Positions 38,111 to 48,263 of a stretch of DNA of 64,000 nt are shown here, piece after piece; position 1 is the first letter of the stretch; the number at the start of each line of letters is the position of its first letter. A program made the translations under genes and the position numbers. Origin of the DNA: Leptolyngbya ohadii IS1 (GTDB taxonomy: Bacteria; Cyanobacteriota; Cyanobacteriia; Elainellales; Elainellaceae); assembly GCF_002215035.1 (NCBI RefSeq), contig NZ_NKFP01000003.1, positions 12,437 to 76,436 of the forward strand, written 5' to 3'. The notes under the pieces were generated by a model. It saw only the letters and a program-made list of their open reading frames with translations, ran no database searches and had not been told where the DNA came from.

Positions 38111-38728
38111 ATGCGTTTTGAGAATCGTCGTCGATTTTTGCAGCTTGCCATATTTGCGATCGTTCCTTTGGGCATCAGTCAAATTAATTTGCTTAAACCT
38201 CAATCCAGTTCAGCGATGAGTATCTCAGAGCCATCCAGTCCTCCAGCACATAACCCAGAACTGCTCAGACTATTCACAGAGGATCAGGCAGATCGCCAAC
38301 CGCCAGAAGGACAAGCGATCGACTGGTCTCTCATTGCTTCCAGAGATGCAGCACGACTGGCGCGAGTCAAAGAACTGTACAATGCCGATGTTCTGCAAAC
38401 GGGAGCAGATTACTATCACGCCGCTCTCATCTTGCAGCACGGATCTGAACCCGAAGACTATTTGCTTGCCCATGAATTTTGTATTGTGGCGATCGGTAAA
38501 GGCGAAGAACGAGCAAAGTGGCTGGCAGCGGCTAGTGAAGATCGGTTTTTGATGAGCATCGATCGCCCCCAGCGATTCGGCACCCAATACCGCTCCGAAC
38601 CCGATGATCCCGATCGGCGAGTTCGCCTTTATGCCACAGATCCGCGTGTTACCGATGGACTGCGACGTGAATTTAATGCTCCCAGTCTGGCAGAGGCGCA
38701 GGAGCGAGAACAGCTTTTTCAAGAGTAG
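38111..38728 (+). CDS. Exported protein with twin-arginine-like leader, DUF6624-like
   Basis: 205 residues. The N-terminus RRRFLQLAIFAIVPLGISQI is twin-arginine-like, as in the next protein. The body has DYYHAALILQHGSEPEDYLLAHE, KWLAAASEDRFLMSI and PQRFGTQYR, a pattern I associate with small DUF6624-type proteins, where the reaction is unknown. The ATG is 56 bp after the pseudo-CHAT stop, and the orthocaspase ATG is 35 bp after this stop, suggesting one transcript and possibly joint Tat export with the orthocaspase. Confidence 0.6.
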   Translation: MRFENRRRFLQLAIFAIVPLGISQINLLKPQSSSAMSISEPSSPPAHNPELLRLFTEDQADRQPPEGQAIDWSLIASRDAARLARVKELYNADVLQTGADYYHAALILQHGSEPEDYLLAHEFCIVAIGKGEERAKWLAAASEDRFLMSIDRPQRFGTQYRSEPDDPDRRVRLYATDPRVTDGLRREFNAPSLAEAQEREQLFQE

Positions 38729-38763
38729 TGCAAACCCTTTCTAATCTGTGTGAGGCAACTTCT

Positions 38764-41037
38764 ATGACTCGAATGAAGCGTCGTCATTTTCTCCAGTTTG
38801 CTGGATCAACGCTGGCGGCGATCGGTTTAAGTCAGGCTGATTTTCTGCGGCAGGCGGATCGCTACGGTCGCGCTTTGGCACAGTCTACGCCCCGGAGGCT
38901 GGCACTGCTGGTAGGCATCAACGGCTATCAGGGCGGTATCAATCCGCTGAGCGGCTGTCTAACGGATGTCGAGCTTCAGCGACAGTTGCTGATTCATCGG
39001 TTCGGCTTCAATCCTGCCGATATTCTGGTCGTTTCTGACGGCAGCGGCAGTTCGGCACCCCCCACCCGCGACAATATCCTGCGAGCCTTTGAGGAGCATC
39101 TGATCAAGCAGGCAAAAGCGGGGGATGTGGTGGTGTTTCACTACTCCGGGCATGGCGATCGCATCTCAGACCCCAATCCGCTTGATACCCCGGAATGTCG
39201 TGAAGCGGGAGACTGTAAATTGAACGGCACAATGGTTCCGATGAATGCGGGTGTGGAGCGGGAAACTGCTTCAGAAATCGTGGTGCCTGACATTATGGGA
39301 CGCACCCTGTTTTTGCTGATGTCGGCGGTTCAGACAAACAACCTCACGGCGATTCTAGATAGCTGTCACTCTGGTGCAGGGACGCGGGGCAATGTAGTGG
39401 TTCGGGCAGCGAATCTGCGGACGCGATCGGGCAGTAGTCAGGTGGTCGTTCCCAGCGATCGCGAACTGAGCTATCAGGAAGCATGGATGAACCGTCTCAA
39501 TTTGACTCCCGCGAAATTTCAAGCAGAACGAATCAGAATTGCAAAAGGCGTGGTGTTAGGTTCGGCACAGCGAAATCAGTTAGCGATCGATGCCACGTTT
39601 GATGGTTTCAGCGCAGGCGGGTTTAGCTTCCTGCTGACGCGCTATCTGTGGCAGATGACGGGCAACCAGACGGCAGAAACCGTGTACGCGAATCTGCGCC
39701 GCAGCACCAATAGCCTGTCCGAGGAGAAGCGGCAGGGTGCGACCCAGGTGCCCGTGTTTGAATACAACCCAGACAGCAATGCTCAGAAGCCGCTGTACTT
39801 TGTTCTGCCATCACCCATTTCCTCAGAAGCCGTAATCACAAAAGCCGATTCCCAGGAAATCGAGTTCTGGCTGGGCGGCGTGTCTTCTCAGAGTCTAAAA
39901 GACAACGGTAGGGGCAACGTCTTCACCCTCCTGAATCCAAATGGTCAACCCGTGGGTGAAATTGAGCAGACCGATCGCCGAGGACTCTATGGCTACGGCA
40001 AATTGTTGAGCGGCGATCGTGCAACCCTCACGGCGGGTCAACTGCTGCGCGAAAAGGTGATTGGGATGCCCACCGATCTCACCCTCAAAGTTGGCATTGA
40101 TCCTTCGCTGGAGGCTGAGGCTGCTGCCGTCACCGCTGCCCTTGCCGCCAACCGCTACATCAAAGTCGTGCCGCTGAATCAGGGAGAGTCGATCGATTAC
40201 CTGCTGGGACGCTTCACCGAGGCTTATCGAGAACAGAATGCAGATACAACCGAACTTCCACCGATCGGCAGTGTGGGTTTATTGCTGCAAGACCAGACGG
40301 TTGCCCTAAATCGCTCGTTTGATCGGGCAGATGAATCGGCAGTGGAGGCAGTGAGTCGGCTTCAGTCCACGTTTAAGCTACTGCTGGCAGGACAGCTCTT
40401 ACAGGCGATCGCCGCGACATCCTCGGATTTGCAGATTGAGGGGGAAGTGTATGCGTCAACGGGACAGGGACCCAGGCTTGAATTTTCCAGTCGAGGCGCA
40501 GCGGCAGGACGATCTGCCATTCGTCAGGTGACGGCAGCAGTCGAACCCTTTAAGGCTGGAGCGACGGTTCAGTTTAAGGTCAACAATTTAGAAGACGACG
40601 AGGTGTATCTAAGCTGCTTGGCAATCACAGGGACAGGGGAAATTGTGGTACTGTTCCCTGCTAGTTTGAATGATCCAGAGGAAGCTGCCCGCATCGATAA
40701 AAGGGGAAGTTTAGTTGTCCCGCGTCCTGAAGACGGCATTGAATTCCCGGTCGATGGCAACGGCACGATCGATCTGCTGGTTCTGGTCAGCCGACAGCCC
40801 CTCCGCTCTGCGTTGACGGGATTGCAAGCGATTGCTTCCAGTCGGGGCGTCCGAGGCGGCGAATTTTTTGATTTACAGGGTGATGAACCGCTGGAGGTGA
40901 TTGACGAACTCCTGAGCGATGTCAATTCCGTTTCTCGCGGTGCCAGCATCACTAGCCGTAGCACAGCCGATCGTGAAAGAGTTTTGGATACGAATGCGAT
41001 CGCCGCTTTCTCCACCGTAATTGAAATCGTCGAATAA
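38764..41037 (+). CDS. Tat-exported orthocaspase (peptidase C14) with DUF4384
   Basis: About 757 residues from ATG 38764 (MTRMKRRHFLQFAGS, a twin-arginine signal). The caspase-like p20 region (~40-330) opens LALLVGINGYQGG and has the catalytic pair His130 (HYSGHGD) and Cys201 (ILDSCHSGAGTRG). The C-terminal third (ATVQFKVNNLEDDEVYLSCLAI, GEIVVLFP) matches DUF4384, often attached to cyanobacterial caspase homologues. Family members with this dyad cleave after Arg/Lys, some with calcium dependence; this one is not tested. Folded Tat export would place it in the periplasm with the Sec-exported CHAT proteins. Confidence 0.9.
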   Translation: MTRMKRRHFLQFAGSTLAAIGLSQADFLRQADRYGRALAQSTPRRLALLVGINGYQGGINPLSGCLTDVELQRQLLIHRFGFNPADILVVSDGSGSSAPPTRDNILRAFEEHLIKQAKAGDVVVFHYSGHGDRISDPNPLDTPECREAGDCKLNGTMVPMNAGVERETASEIVVPDIMGRTLFLLMSAVQTNNLTAILDSCHSGAGTRGNVVVRAANLRTRSGSSQVVVPSDRELSYQEAWMNRLNLTPAKFQAERIRIAKGVVLGSAQRNQLAIDATFDGFSAGGFSFLLTRYLWQMTGNQTAETVYANLRRSTNSLSEEKRQGATQVPVFEYNPDSNAQKPLYFVLPSPISSEAVITKADSQEIEFWLGGVSSQSLKDNGRGNVFTLLNPNGQPVGEIEQTDRRGLYGYGKLLSGDRATLTAGQLLREKVIGMPTDLTLKVGIDPSLEAEAAAVTAALAANRYIKVVPLNQGESIDYLLGRFTEAYREQNADTTELPPIGSVGLLLQDQTVALNRSFDRADESAVEAVSRLQSTFKLLLAGQLLQAIAATSSDLQIEGEVYASTGQGPRLEFSSRGAAAGRSAIRQVTAAVEPFKAGATVQFKVNNLEDDEVYLSCLAITGTGEIVVLFPASLNDPEEAARIDKRGSLVVPRPEDGIEFPVDGNGTIDLLVLVSRQPLRSALTGLQAIASSRGVRGGEFFDLQGDEPLEVIDELLSDVNSVSRGASITSRSTADRERVLDTNAIAAFSTVIEIVE

Positions 41038-41102
41038 ACATCTGCGTTAATTTCGTCGTCCGTTTTGCATCTCACTTTTTTCCTTCATTCCCTGAACCTA
41101 CC

Positions 41103-44100
41103 ATGCGTCTCCCTTTCCAATCCCTGCTCATTGCTTTATCTACGTTCACATTCACTGCTGTTCCGTTTTCAATGGCTGATTTTGCGATCGTGGCTGCACA
41201 AACTGTGGAAGAAAGGGAATCGCAGGGCGATCGGCTGTTTCAGCAGGGTACTCAGCAGCGTGCGGCGAATCAACTTCAAGAAGCAATCCAATCTTTCCAG
41301 CAGGCTTTAGAGGCATATCGCAGTGCGGATGACCGGATGGGAGAATTCCAGGTTTTGATGGATTTGGGTAGTCTCTTGACAAATTCTGGAAGCTACTCTC
41401 AGGTGGCTTCCTACTATGAGCAGGCATTAGAAATTGCCAAAGAACGCCAGGATTTTGAAGCAGAATTAGGTGTTTTGCTAAACATGAGCATTGCGGTCAG
41501 TGACTCAGATCCAGGACGCGCCTTGCAGCTATTAGATCAAGCAGAGGCAATCGTCCAAACCCGTATTCCACCAGAAACATATGAGGCGTACAAAGTAAGT
41601 GTTATGCAGACCCGGCTCAAAATTTACTGGCAACAAGGCGATCATCAGCAAGTCATTCAGCTTGCCCAGCGAGCATTAGAAATCATCCGTAATGTGATCT
41701 CTCAACAAGAGCCATCTGGAAGTGAACCCAATGCTGATTCAGGGTGGAAGTCTTTAGAAGCAAGCATTCTTTCAATATTGGCACAATCTTACCAAGCTAC
41801 AGGACAGAATCAATTAGCACTGAAAACACTTCAGGAGATACTTGCAATTTATCAGCAGATCGGAAGTGAACTCGATCAAATCAAAGCATTAAGGTTTATT
41901 GGGGCATACTATACTAATCTACGTCAGTTTCGGGAAGCTGAAAGATTTTTTCAGGATGGGCTGGTAATTGCACAAAGAATAGGTGATTTTATTGCAGAAG
42001 CCTCTCTTCTAAGCTCTCTGGGAACCATTGCATTGAATTTAGGAGAATATGAAAGTGCAGTCAGGTATTCACAGCAGGCTGTGGCAATTCAGCGACGGAC
42101 AGGAAGGCTTGTAGAGCTGGGTTCTACGCTAATGGTTCTGGCGTCTGCATATAATCAGGCAGGACAACTTCAACAGGCGATTAGTACCTTTCAAGAAATT
42201 GTAGCCATCGGTAAAGAAGTATCCAGTTCAACTCTGGAATTAGCAGGCTTGGAATTGTTGGCAGAGTTTTATGAGGTTAGCCTGGGTCAACTGCCGCAGG
42301 CAAACCGCTACTACCAACAAGCACTTGAGCTTGCACGTCGAGTAGACAATCGTTCTTCTCAGGTTCGACTAACAGCAGCACTTGGCGATGTCTACTTACG
42401 GTCACAGCAGTATGAAGAAGCAAATCGCTACTATCAGCAGGCTTTAGCGCTCGCAGACGCGAATAATTTGATAGGAGAAAAGATGCGTATTTTGCGCTCT
42501 TTGAGTAACTTGTATCTAACTCGTGGAGAGACACAGCAGGGAGTTAATTCTCTACAAGAAATAGAGGATATCGCTCAACTTATCAACGATGTTGGGCAAC
42601 AGGGAAGTGTCTTGCTTTCTCTAGGACAAACCTATACTAATCTTCAACAATATCCGCAGGCAATAGACTCTCTTCAGAAAGCCCTGGCTCTTGCCCGTCA
42701 GTTAGGCGATCGTCCTCTGGAAAGTTCTGTTACCCATTCTTTAAGCGTTGTATATTTCCTGACGAATCAGAATTTACAAAGCGTAGAGTATGCCAATCAA
42801 ACTCAAGCGATCGCTCAACAAGGAAGTAACCAGCTACTCCAGGCGCTGTCAATGTCAATTGAAGCTCAAGCAATCGCAAAACTAGGGCGATCGACAGAAG
42901 CAGAAGCTCTTATGTTTTCTGCGTTGGATACTATCGAATCAATTCGGCTAAGTGTATTAAATGATGACAGCAGGGTTACTTTCCTCGATCAGTATGCATC
43001 AGTTTCCAACATTGCTCAGTCGTTCTTTGTATCTCAAAACAAAATTGAAAAGGCTTTGGAAGTTTCGGAACGAGGACGAGCACGAGTGCTGCTGGAGCTG
43101 CTAGCAAATTCTGCTACAGCCGCTAATGCTATCAATCAAACTGCTGAACAATCTATAGCCGCATTACCAGAAATTGATCTAATCAAACAAATTTCCCGTG
43201 AACAAAATGCAACTCTGGTAGAATACACTTTTTTCGCTGGAACTAATGACCGGGCATCTCTATACATCTACGTCGTTCAGCCCAATGGAAACGTTCAGTT
43301 TCGATCGATTCCCGTATCGCAGGCTAACCTGACAGAACTGATTCAAAATAGCCGGACTGCCATTGGTGCAAGAGGTCGAGCGCCTGCCACGATCGTTCCC
43401 CGCCTCACTCCAGAAGTGCAGCAGCAGCAGGAAGCACAGCAGCGGCAAAATCTCCAGCAGCTTCACAAACTCCTGATTGAACCGATCGCCCAATATCTTC
43501 CCACTAATGAAAACGATCGAGTCATCTTCATTCCCCAAGATGAACTCTTTCTCGTTCCCTTTGCTGCCCTGATCGATGCAAATGGAGATTATTTAATTGA
43601 GAACCACACCATCCTGACTGCTCCCTCGATTCAGGTGCTTGACCTCACCCATCAGCAGCGGCAAAGACTGAGACAGGCTAATCGCAATCAGGTACTCGTC
43701 GTCGGAGATCCTACCATGCCGCAGGTGTGGAACCCTGTCACCGACAGCAAAACGCAGCTACCGCCGTTGCCCGGTGCTGAAGCAGAAGCAATCGCGATCG
43801 CTCAGGAGTTTCAAACCCAGCCCCTTTTAGAAGGTCAGGCAACGGAAACGACTGTGAAACAGCGAATGCCAAATGCGCGAATTATCCACCTAGCAACCCA
43901 CGGCTTATTAGACTATGGCGATCCGCAGGAGTCAGGAGTGCGAGACTTTCCAGGAGCGATCGCTCTAGCTCCCTCTACCCAGGATGATGGTTTACTTACC
44001 TCCGCTGAGATTTTTGAGATGAACCTGAATGCGGAATTGGTAGTGTTGAGTGCCTGCGATACGGGGAGGGGCAGAATTACGGGCGATGGTGTGATTGGAC

Positions 44101-44321
44101 TGTCGCGATCGCTGATGCAGGCAGGTGTGCCCAGTGTTGTGGTGTCGCTTTGGGAAGTGCCCGACGAGCCGACGGCTCAACTAATGACTCAGTTTTACCA
44201 GAATCTTGAGCAAACTTCGGACAAAGCACAAGCCCTGAGACAGGCAATGTTGACCACAATGCAGCAGTACCCCGACCCGATTAATTGGGCAGCTTTCACA
44301 CTGATTGGCGAAGCCGAATAA
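41103..44321 (+). CDS. Exported TPR-CHAT protein (1072 aa), HGLLDY subclass
   Basis: A signal peptide (LLIALSTFTFTAVPFS ... AAQT) is followed by VEERESQGDRLFQQGTQQ and about twelve TPRs (~50-580). A different linker from the other clade (LEVSERGRARVLLELLANSA) leads to a CHAT domain with His933 (HLATHGLLDY) and Cys985 (LSACDTGRGR). It ends INWAAFTLIGEAE without the PYYW motif. It pairs with the next gene (18 bp apart), which has the same subclass of CHAT domain. Both active-site residues are present. Confidence 0.9.
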   Translation: MRLPFQSLLIALSTFTFTAVPFSMADFAIVAAQTVEERESQGDRLFQQGTQQRAANQLQEAIQSFQQALEAYRSADDRMGEFQVLMDLGSLLTNSGSYSQVASYYEQALEIAKERQDFEAELGVLLNMSIAVSDSDPGRALQLLDQAEAIVQTRIPPETYEAYKVSVMQTRLKIYWQQGDHQQVIQLAQRALEIIRNVISQQEPSGSEPNADSGWKSLEASILSILAQSYQATGQNQLALKTLQEILAIYQQIGSELDQIKALRFIGAYYTNLRQFREAERFFQDGLVIAQRIGDFIAEASLLSSLGTIALNLGEYESAVRYSQQAVAIQRRTGRLVELGSTLMVLASAYNQAGQLQQAISTFQEIVAIGKEVSSSTLELAGLELLAEFYEVSLGQLPQANRYYQQALELARRVDNRSSQVRLTAALGDVYLRSQQYEEANRYYQQALALADANNLIGEKMRILRSLSNLYLTRGETQQGVNSLQEIEDIAQLINDVGQQGSVLLSLGQTYTNLQQYPQAIDSLQKALALARQLGDRPLESSVTHSLSVVYFLTNQNLQSVEYANQTQAIAQQGSNQLLQALSMSIEAQAIAKLGRSTEAEALMFSALDTIESIRLSVLNDDSRVTFLDQYASVSNIAQSFFVSQNKIEKALEVSERGRARVLLELLANSATAANAINQTAEQSIAALPEIDLIKQISREQNATLVEYTFFAGTNDRASLYIYVVQPNGNVQFRSIPVSQANLTELIQNSRTAIGARGRAPATIVPRLTPEVQQQQEAQQRQNLQQLHKLLIEPIAQYLPTNENDRVIFIPQDELFLVPFAALIDANGDYLIENHTILTAPSIQVLDLTHQQRQRLRQANRNQVLVVGDPTMPQVWNPVTDSKTQLPPLPGAEAEAIAIAQEFQTQPLLEGQATETTVKQRMPNARIIHLATHGLLDYGDPQESGVRDFPGAIALAPSTQDDGLLTSAEIFEMNLNAELVVLSACDTGRGRITGDGVIGLSRSLMQAGVPSVVVSLWEVPDEPTAQLMTQFYQNLEQTSDKAQALRQAMLTTMQQYPDPINWAAFTLIGEAE

Positions 44322-44339
44322 AATCTACAGGTTTCATCT

Positions 44340-46862
44340 ATGGATTCTCGATTCCTCGCAGCCCTTTTGAGTTTGAGTTCGATCGCCCTTTCGATCGCGT
44401 TGATTCCATTCAAAGCTCAAGCACAAACAAATCAGCAAGTTCCTCAAGCGATCGAATCATCATCAGCAACAGAAAATCCTTCTCCTGTCGATGAAGCAGA
44501 ACGTCTGTTTCAACAGGGATTACAGCAATTTCAAGCTAATCAGCTTCAGGCTGCGTATGAATCCTGGCAGCAGGCACTCACACTGTATCGCTCAGCCGAG
44601 GTGCGTCAGGCATTTCCTCAAAGTCGCCACCGCGAAGCGGAACTGTTACAGGGCATTGGCAGAATTTACAGTGCTACAGGTCAATTGCAGGAGGCGTTAA
44701 AGCTTTATGAGCAAGCACTCTCCCTTTTTCGAGAAGTGGGCGATCGTTTATCTGAAAGCATAACGCTGAATAGCATGGGTGTGACTTACCGCAACGATGG
44801 AAAGTATGCACAGGCGTTAGAACACTACGAGCAAGCCCTGGCAATTTCGCGTGAATTGGGCGATCGTCCTGGAGAAGGGATTACCTTGAATAACATTGGC
44901 GCAGTCCATAACCTGAGCGGACAATATTCCCAGGCATTAGAGCGGTTTCAGCAAGCTCTCGCAATTGTTCGTGAGTTGGGCGATCGAGCCGGAGAAGGAC
45001 GAACGCTCAGCAATATTGGCACGGTTTACGAGAATCTTGGGCAATACCCGCAAGCATTGCAGCAATACGAACAGGCACTCGCCATTCGGCAGGAAATCGG
45101 CGATCGATTGGGGGAAGGAATTACGCTAAATAACATTGGCTTAATTTACAACCGACTGGGGCAGTATCCCCAAGCGTTAACTCACTATCAGGAGGCACTG
45201 ACTATTCGACGTGAAACGGGCGATCGAGTTGGAGAAGCCGTTACCCTGAGCAACATGGGCAGCGTGTATGGTGACCTAGGGCAGTATCCGCAGGCTTTGC
45301 AGGCATTTAAGGAATCGCTGACGATTGCTCAAGAGCTTGGCGATCGATTGGGGGAAGGGACAACGCTAAACAATATTGGCTGGGCATATAACGCGATCGG
45401 AGATTATTCGCAGGCATTAACGTATTACCAGCGGGCGATTGCTATTCGGCAATCCATTGGTGACCAGTCGGGGGAAGCGGATACGCTGAATAACCTGGGT
45501 GCGACTTTCAATAACTTGAAACAATATGCCCAAGCTCTGAATCAGTTTCAGCAATCGCTTAACATCTTTCAGAAAATCAGTGACCGAGCCGGAGAAGGTG
45601 TAGCCCTGAATAATATTGGTCGGACCTACAGCCAACAGGAACAATATGGCAAAGCAGTGGAGTACTATGAACAGGCACTTGCCATTCGGACAGAGGTAGG
45701 CGATCGACCCGGCGTTGGCGACACGCTATCTAACATTGGAGTTGCCCTTTACCAAACCCAGCAGTACGGCGCAGCGGAAAAGGTGCTGTACCAAGCTCTG
45801 GAAGTATTGGAATCGCTGCGGGCGAGTGAACTGAGCGATGCTCAAAAAGTTGCGCTCTTTGACAAGCAACGGACAAATTATCAGGCACTTCAGCAAACCC
45901 TGATTGCCCAGAATACGCCTGAAAAAATGCTGTCTGCCCTCAGCCTATCTGAACGAGGACGCGCCCGTGCCTTTGTAGAACTTTTAGCAGCCGATTTACC
46001 AACTGATCGATCGTCTGAATCCACTTCGGTGGCTCCACCTGATATTTCTACTATTCAGCGGATTGCAAGCCAGCAAAAGACAACACTTGTTCAGTATTCT
46101 GTCATTGATAATGAATTAGGCACCGCCCTTTATATCTGGGTGGTCAATCCCAACGGGGAGATTCAGTTTCGAGCCGTTAACCTTGACACAGCGAGTCAAT
46201 CCCTTGATCAGTTAGTTGCAAAGAGCCGAATTTCAATAGGCGCACGAGGACGATCTGCCACAATTAGTTCTCAACCTACCGCAGAATCGCTGCGTCAGAA
46301 ACAGGAAGAAGCCCGTCAGAACTTGCAGCAACTCTACAGGCTCCTTATTGAGCCGATCGCCCAATACCTGCCAGCCAATGAGAACGACCGGGTGATCTTT
46401 ATCCCGCAGGATGAACTCTTTCTTGTCCCTTTTGCTGCTCTCATCGATGCCAACGGCAATTATCTGGTTCAAAACCACACCATTCTCACCGCTCCCTCGA
46501 TTCAAGTTCTGGATCTGACCCATCAGCAGCGTCAGCGTCTAGAACAGACTTTCCACAACAGCGATCGAACCCTTGTTGTCGGCAATCCTACAATGCCAGA
46601 GGTCTGGAATTTTGAAACTGGACAAGAAATTGCGTTACCACCCTTAGCGGGAGCAGAGCAGGAAGCCATCACAGTCGCCCAGGAACTCAGAACTACACCA
46701 CTGCTTCGCGGCAATGCCACTGAGACGATCGTTAAACAGCAGATGCCCAGTGCCCGCATCATCCACCTAGCAACCCACGGATTACTAGACTATGGCGATC
46801 CACAGGAGTTGGGTGTGAGAGACCTGCCGGGGGCGATCGCCTTAGGATTAAGGATTAAATAA
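44340..46862 (+). pseudogene. TPR-CHAT gene truncated by an insertion sequence between catalytic His and Cys
   Basis: Signal peptide (ALLSLSSIALSIALIPFKAQA), about eleven very regular TPRs, the ERGRARAFVELLA linker and a CHAT domain that follows the 41103 paralogue up to His813 (HLATHGLLDY) and GAIAL. Native sequence stops at ~46844; five more codons come from the ISAzo13-type element. The Cys loop and C-terminus (~150 residues in the paralogue) are absent, and they do not reappear beyond the element. The product would be an exported TPR protein without protease activity. Confidence 0.88.
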
Positions 46863-48143
46863 CCTGTAATTGTGGCTTGGCAGTGTAGTTCCACTGTGGC
46901 AAGAAATCGTCAAAAACAATTTGCATCGTGGCTTTAAAGTCCTCGGCAACTTTGCGACCCGTCTTGTAAACCTTATCGAGAATGGTCGAGAACACTTTCA
47001 AGCCCGTCCGAGTCGATGCGGTTGCGATTAATTCTTGTACAGTCTCAATCTGCTCAAAGATGACCCCTCGACAAACCCGAGAGACATGCGGAAACAAGCG
47101 ATGCTCAATCGGATTGTACTTGGAAGTATAGGGGGGATAATGAGCCATGCGAATCTCAATGCCTAATTCATTGACCAACGCTTGCAAGTCTTGCTTGAAG
47201 ATGTAGTACCTCGCACTATTGCTGCCGCCCCCATCGCACAAGAGCAGAATCGAGGTGGCTTGGGATTAACGCGCCTTGCCGTAAGTGTTCCACCAATAGC
47301 GAATGGAGTCGCAGGCGAACTCGCTCGTATCATGACTGGTGCCAATCTGAATGTAGCCGACGTTGTCAGTCATATCATACAAGCCGTGGGGGATGGCTAC
47401 TCCTGTTGCCAATGAGGCCCAATCATGGTCATACACCTCAACCGTCTTCTGAGTGTACAGTTGTCCCTCGCGATACAGTTTGCCAATCAATTCTCTTTTT
47501 TTGTGTCCATACTCATCACTGGGTTGCCTGCTGCTTGATAGCTTTGTTTTAACCGCTCAATGGTTTCAAACTGTTCATTGCGATGTTCACTTTTCCCGGT
47601 TGCCAGTCTCTTGGCTGCACTGCGCTTGCGGTAATGGTGTTTCTCCAACAACTGATCGACCACCGTCACGCTCACCTCGATGCCTTCCGATTTTAGCAAC
47701 TGGGCGATCTGATGCCGGTTGAGGTTCGTCCACTTCACCGTCTCATCCATGGGAGAACCCGCCGTATGCTGCGCCAAAACTCGCAAAAAGGCTTCATCTA
47801 GTCCAGCAATGGTTTCAAACGCGGATTTGCGTCCCCCACCCGCTTGTCGAATGCGCTCTTCTTCCAGGGCAGTTTCGTCCTGAAGCTCGCTCATGCCCAA
47901 CTGCAAGGTGTCATGATGACAGCCCAACAAGCGACGGATGTAGGCTTGTCCTCCGTACCCTAATTTCACCGCTTCGATTGCTGCATAACGACGCCGGTTC
48001 TTCTCGGACAACGACCGATAGTAGCGTTGCATTTGGGCTTCTATTTCAGCAGGGTAAGAGTGCATCGGTTTGCCAATTGTGCAGTTCCCTTTCTAGCTTA
48101 CTCATCCCACTGCCACTATTCCACCTTATTGAATCCTTGATCC
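46845..48143 (-). mobile_element. ISAzo13-type insertion sequence (~1.3 kb), probably inactive
   Basis: The terminal inverted repeats GGATTAAGGATTAAATAA (left) and its near-complement TTATTGAATCCTTGATCC (right, 48126-48143) bound the element. TTA on both sides (46842-46844, 48144-48146) may be a 3-bp target duplication. The single transposase gene is on the - strand and interrupted. The left end truncates a CHAT gene; the right end abuts a palindromic repeat. Confidence 0.8.
46855..48065 (-). pseudogene. ISAzo13-family transposase with a slippery site and an in-frame stop
   Basis: Three segments in translation order: 48065-47487 (N-terminal HTH part, ending MSMDTKKEN), 47490-47266 (IGKLYREGQ ... 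SIRYWWNTYGKAR) and 47241-46855 (CDGGGSNSARYY ... PPYTSKYNPIEHRLFPH). The first junction is a run of seven A (complement of 47496-47502), where a -1 slip gives KKRELIGKLY, a plausible programmed frameshift. The second is a plain TAA at 47268-47266 in the same frame, probably replacing a Tyr codon, so a full transposase cannot be made without readthrough. The DDE-type core motifs remain recognisable. Confidence 0.82.
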
Positions 48144-48186
48144 TTAGGGAATAAAACAAGCCTAAAATATCCAAAACATTCCCTAA
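48144..48186. repeat. 43-bp palindromic repeat, copy 1
   Basis: Arms TTAGGGAATA and CATTCCCTAA enclose 23 unrelated bases. The left edge touches the insertion sequence end. It lies ~78 bp upstream of the small winged-helix-like gene. Confidence 0.8.
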
Positions 48187-48263
48187 AAATCCTTGACTCT
48201 GCTTGAGCCTCTGATAAAAATCCGTTAGTCTAAAATCAGACAGATGTACCAGGAGAGGCAGCA

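Noticed and set aside
3030-46862. A type III-E CRISPR (craspase) or gasdermin system because of the TPR-CHAT proteins.
   Set aside because: No Cas7-11/gRAMP, no CRISPR array and no gasdermin-like gene; the proteins have export signals, unlike cytoplasmic craspase subunits.
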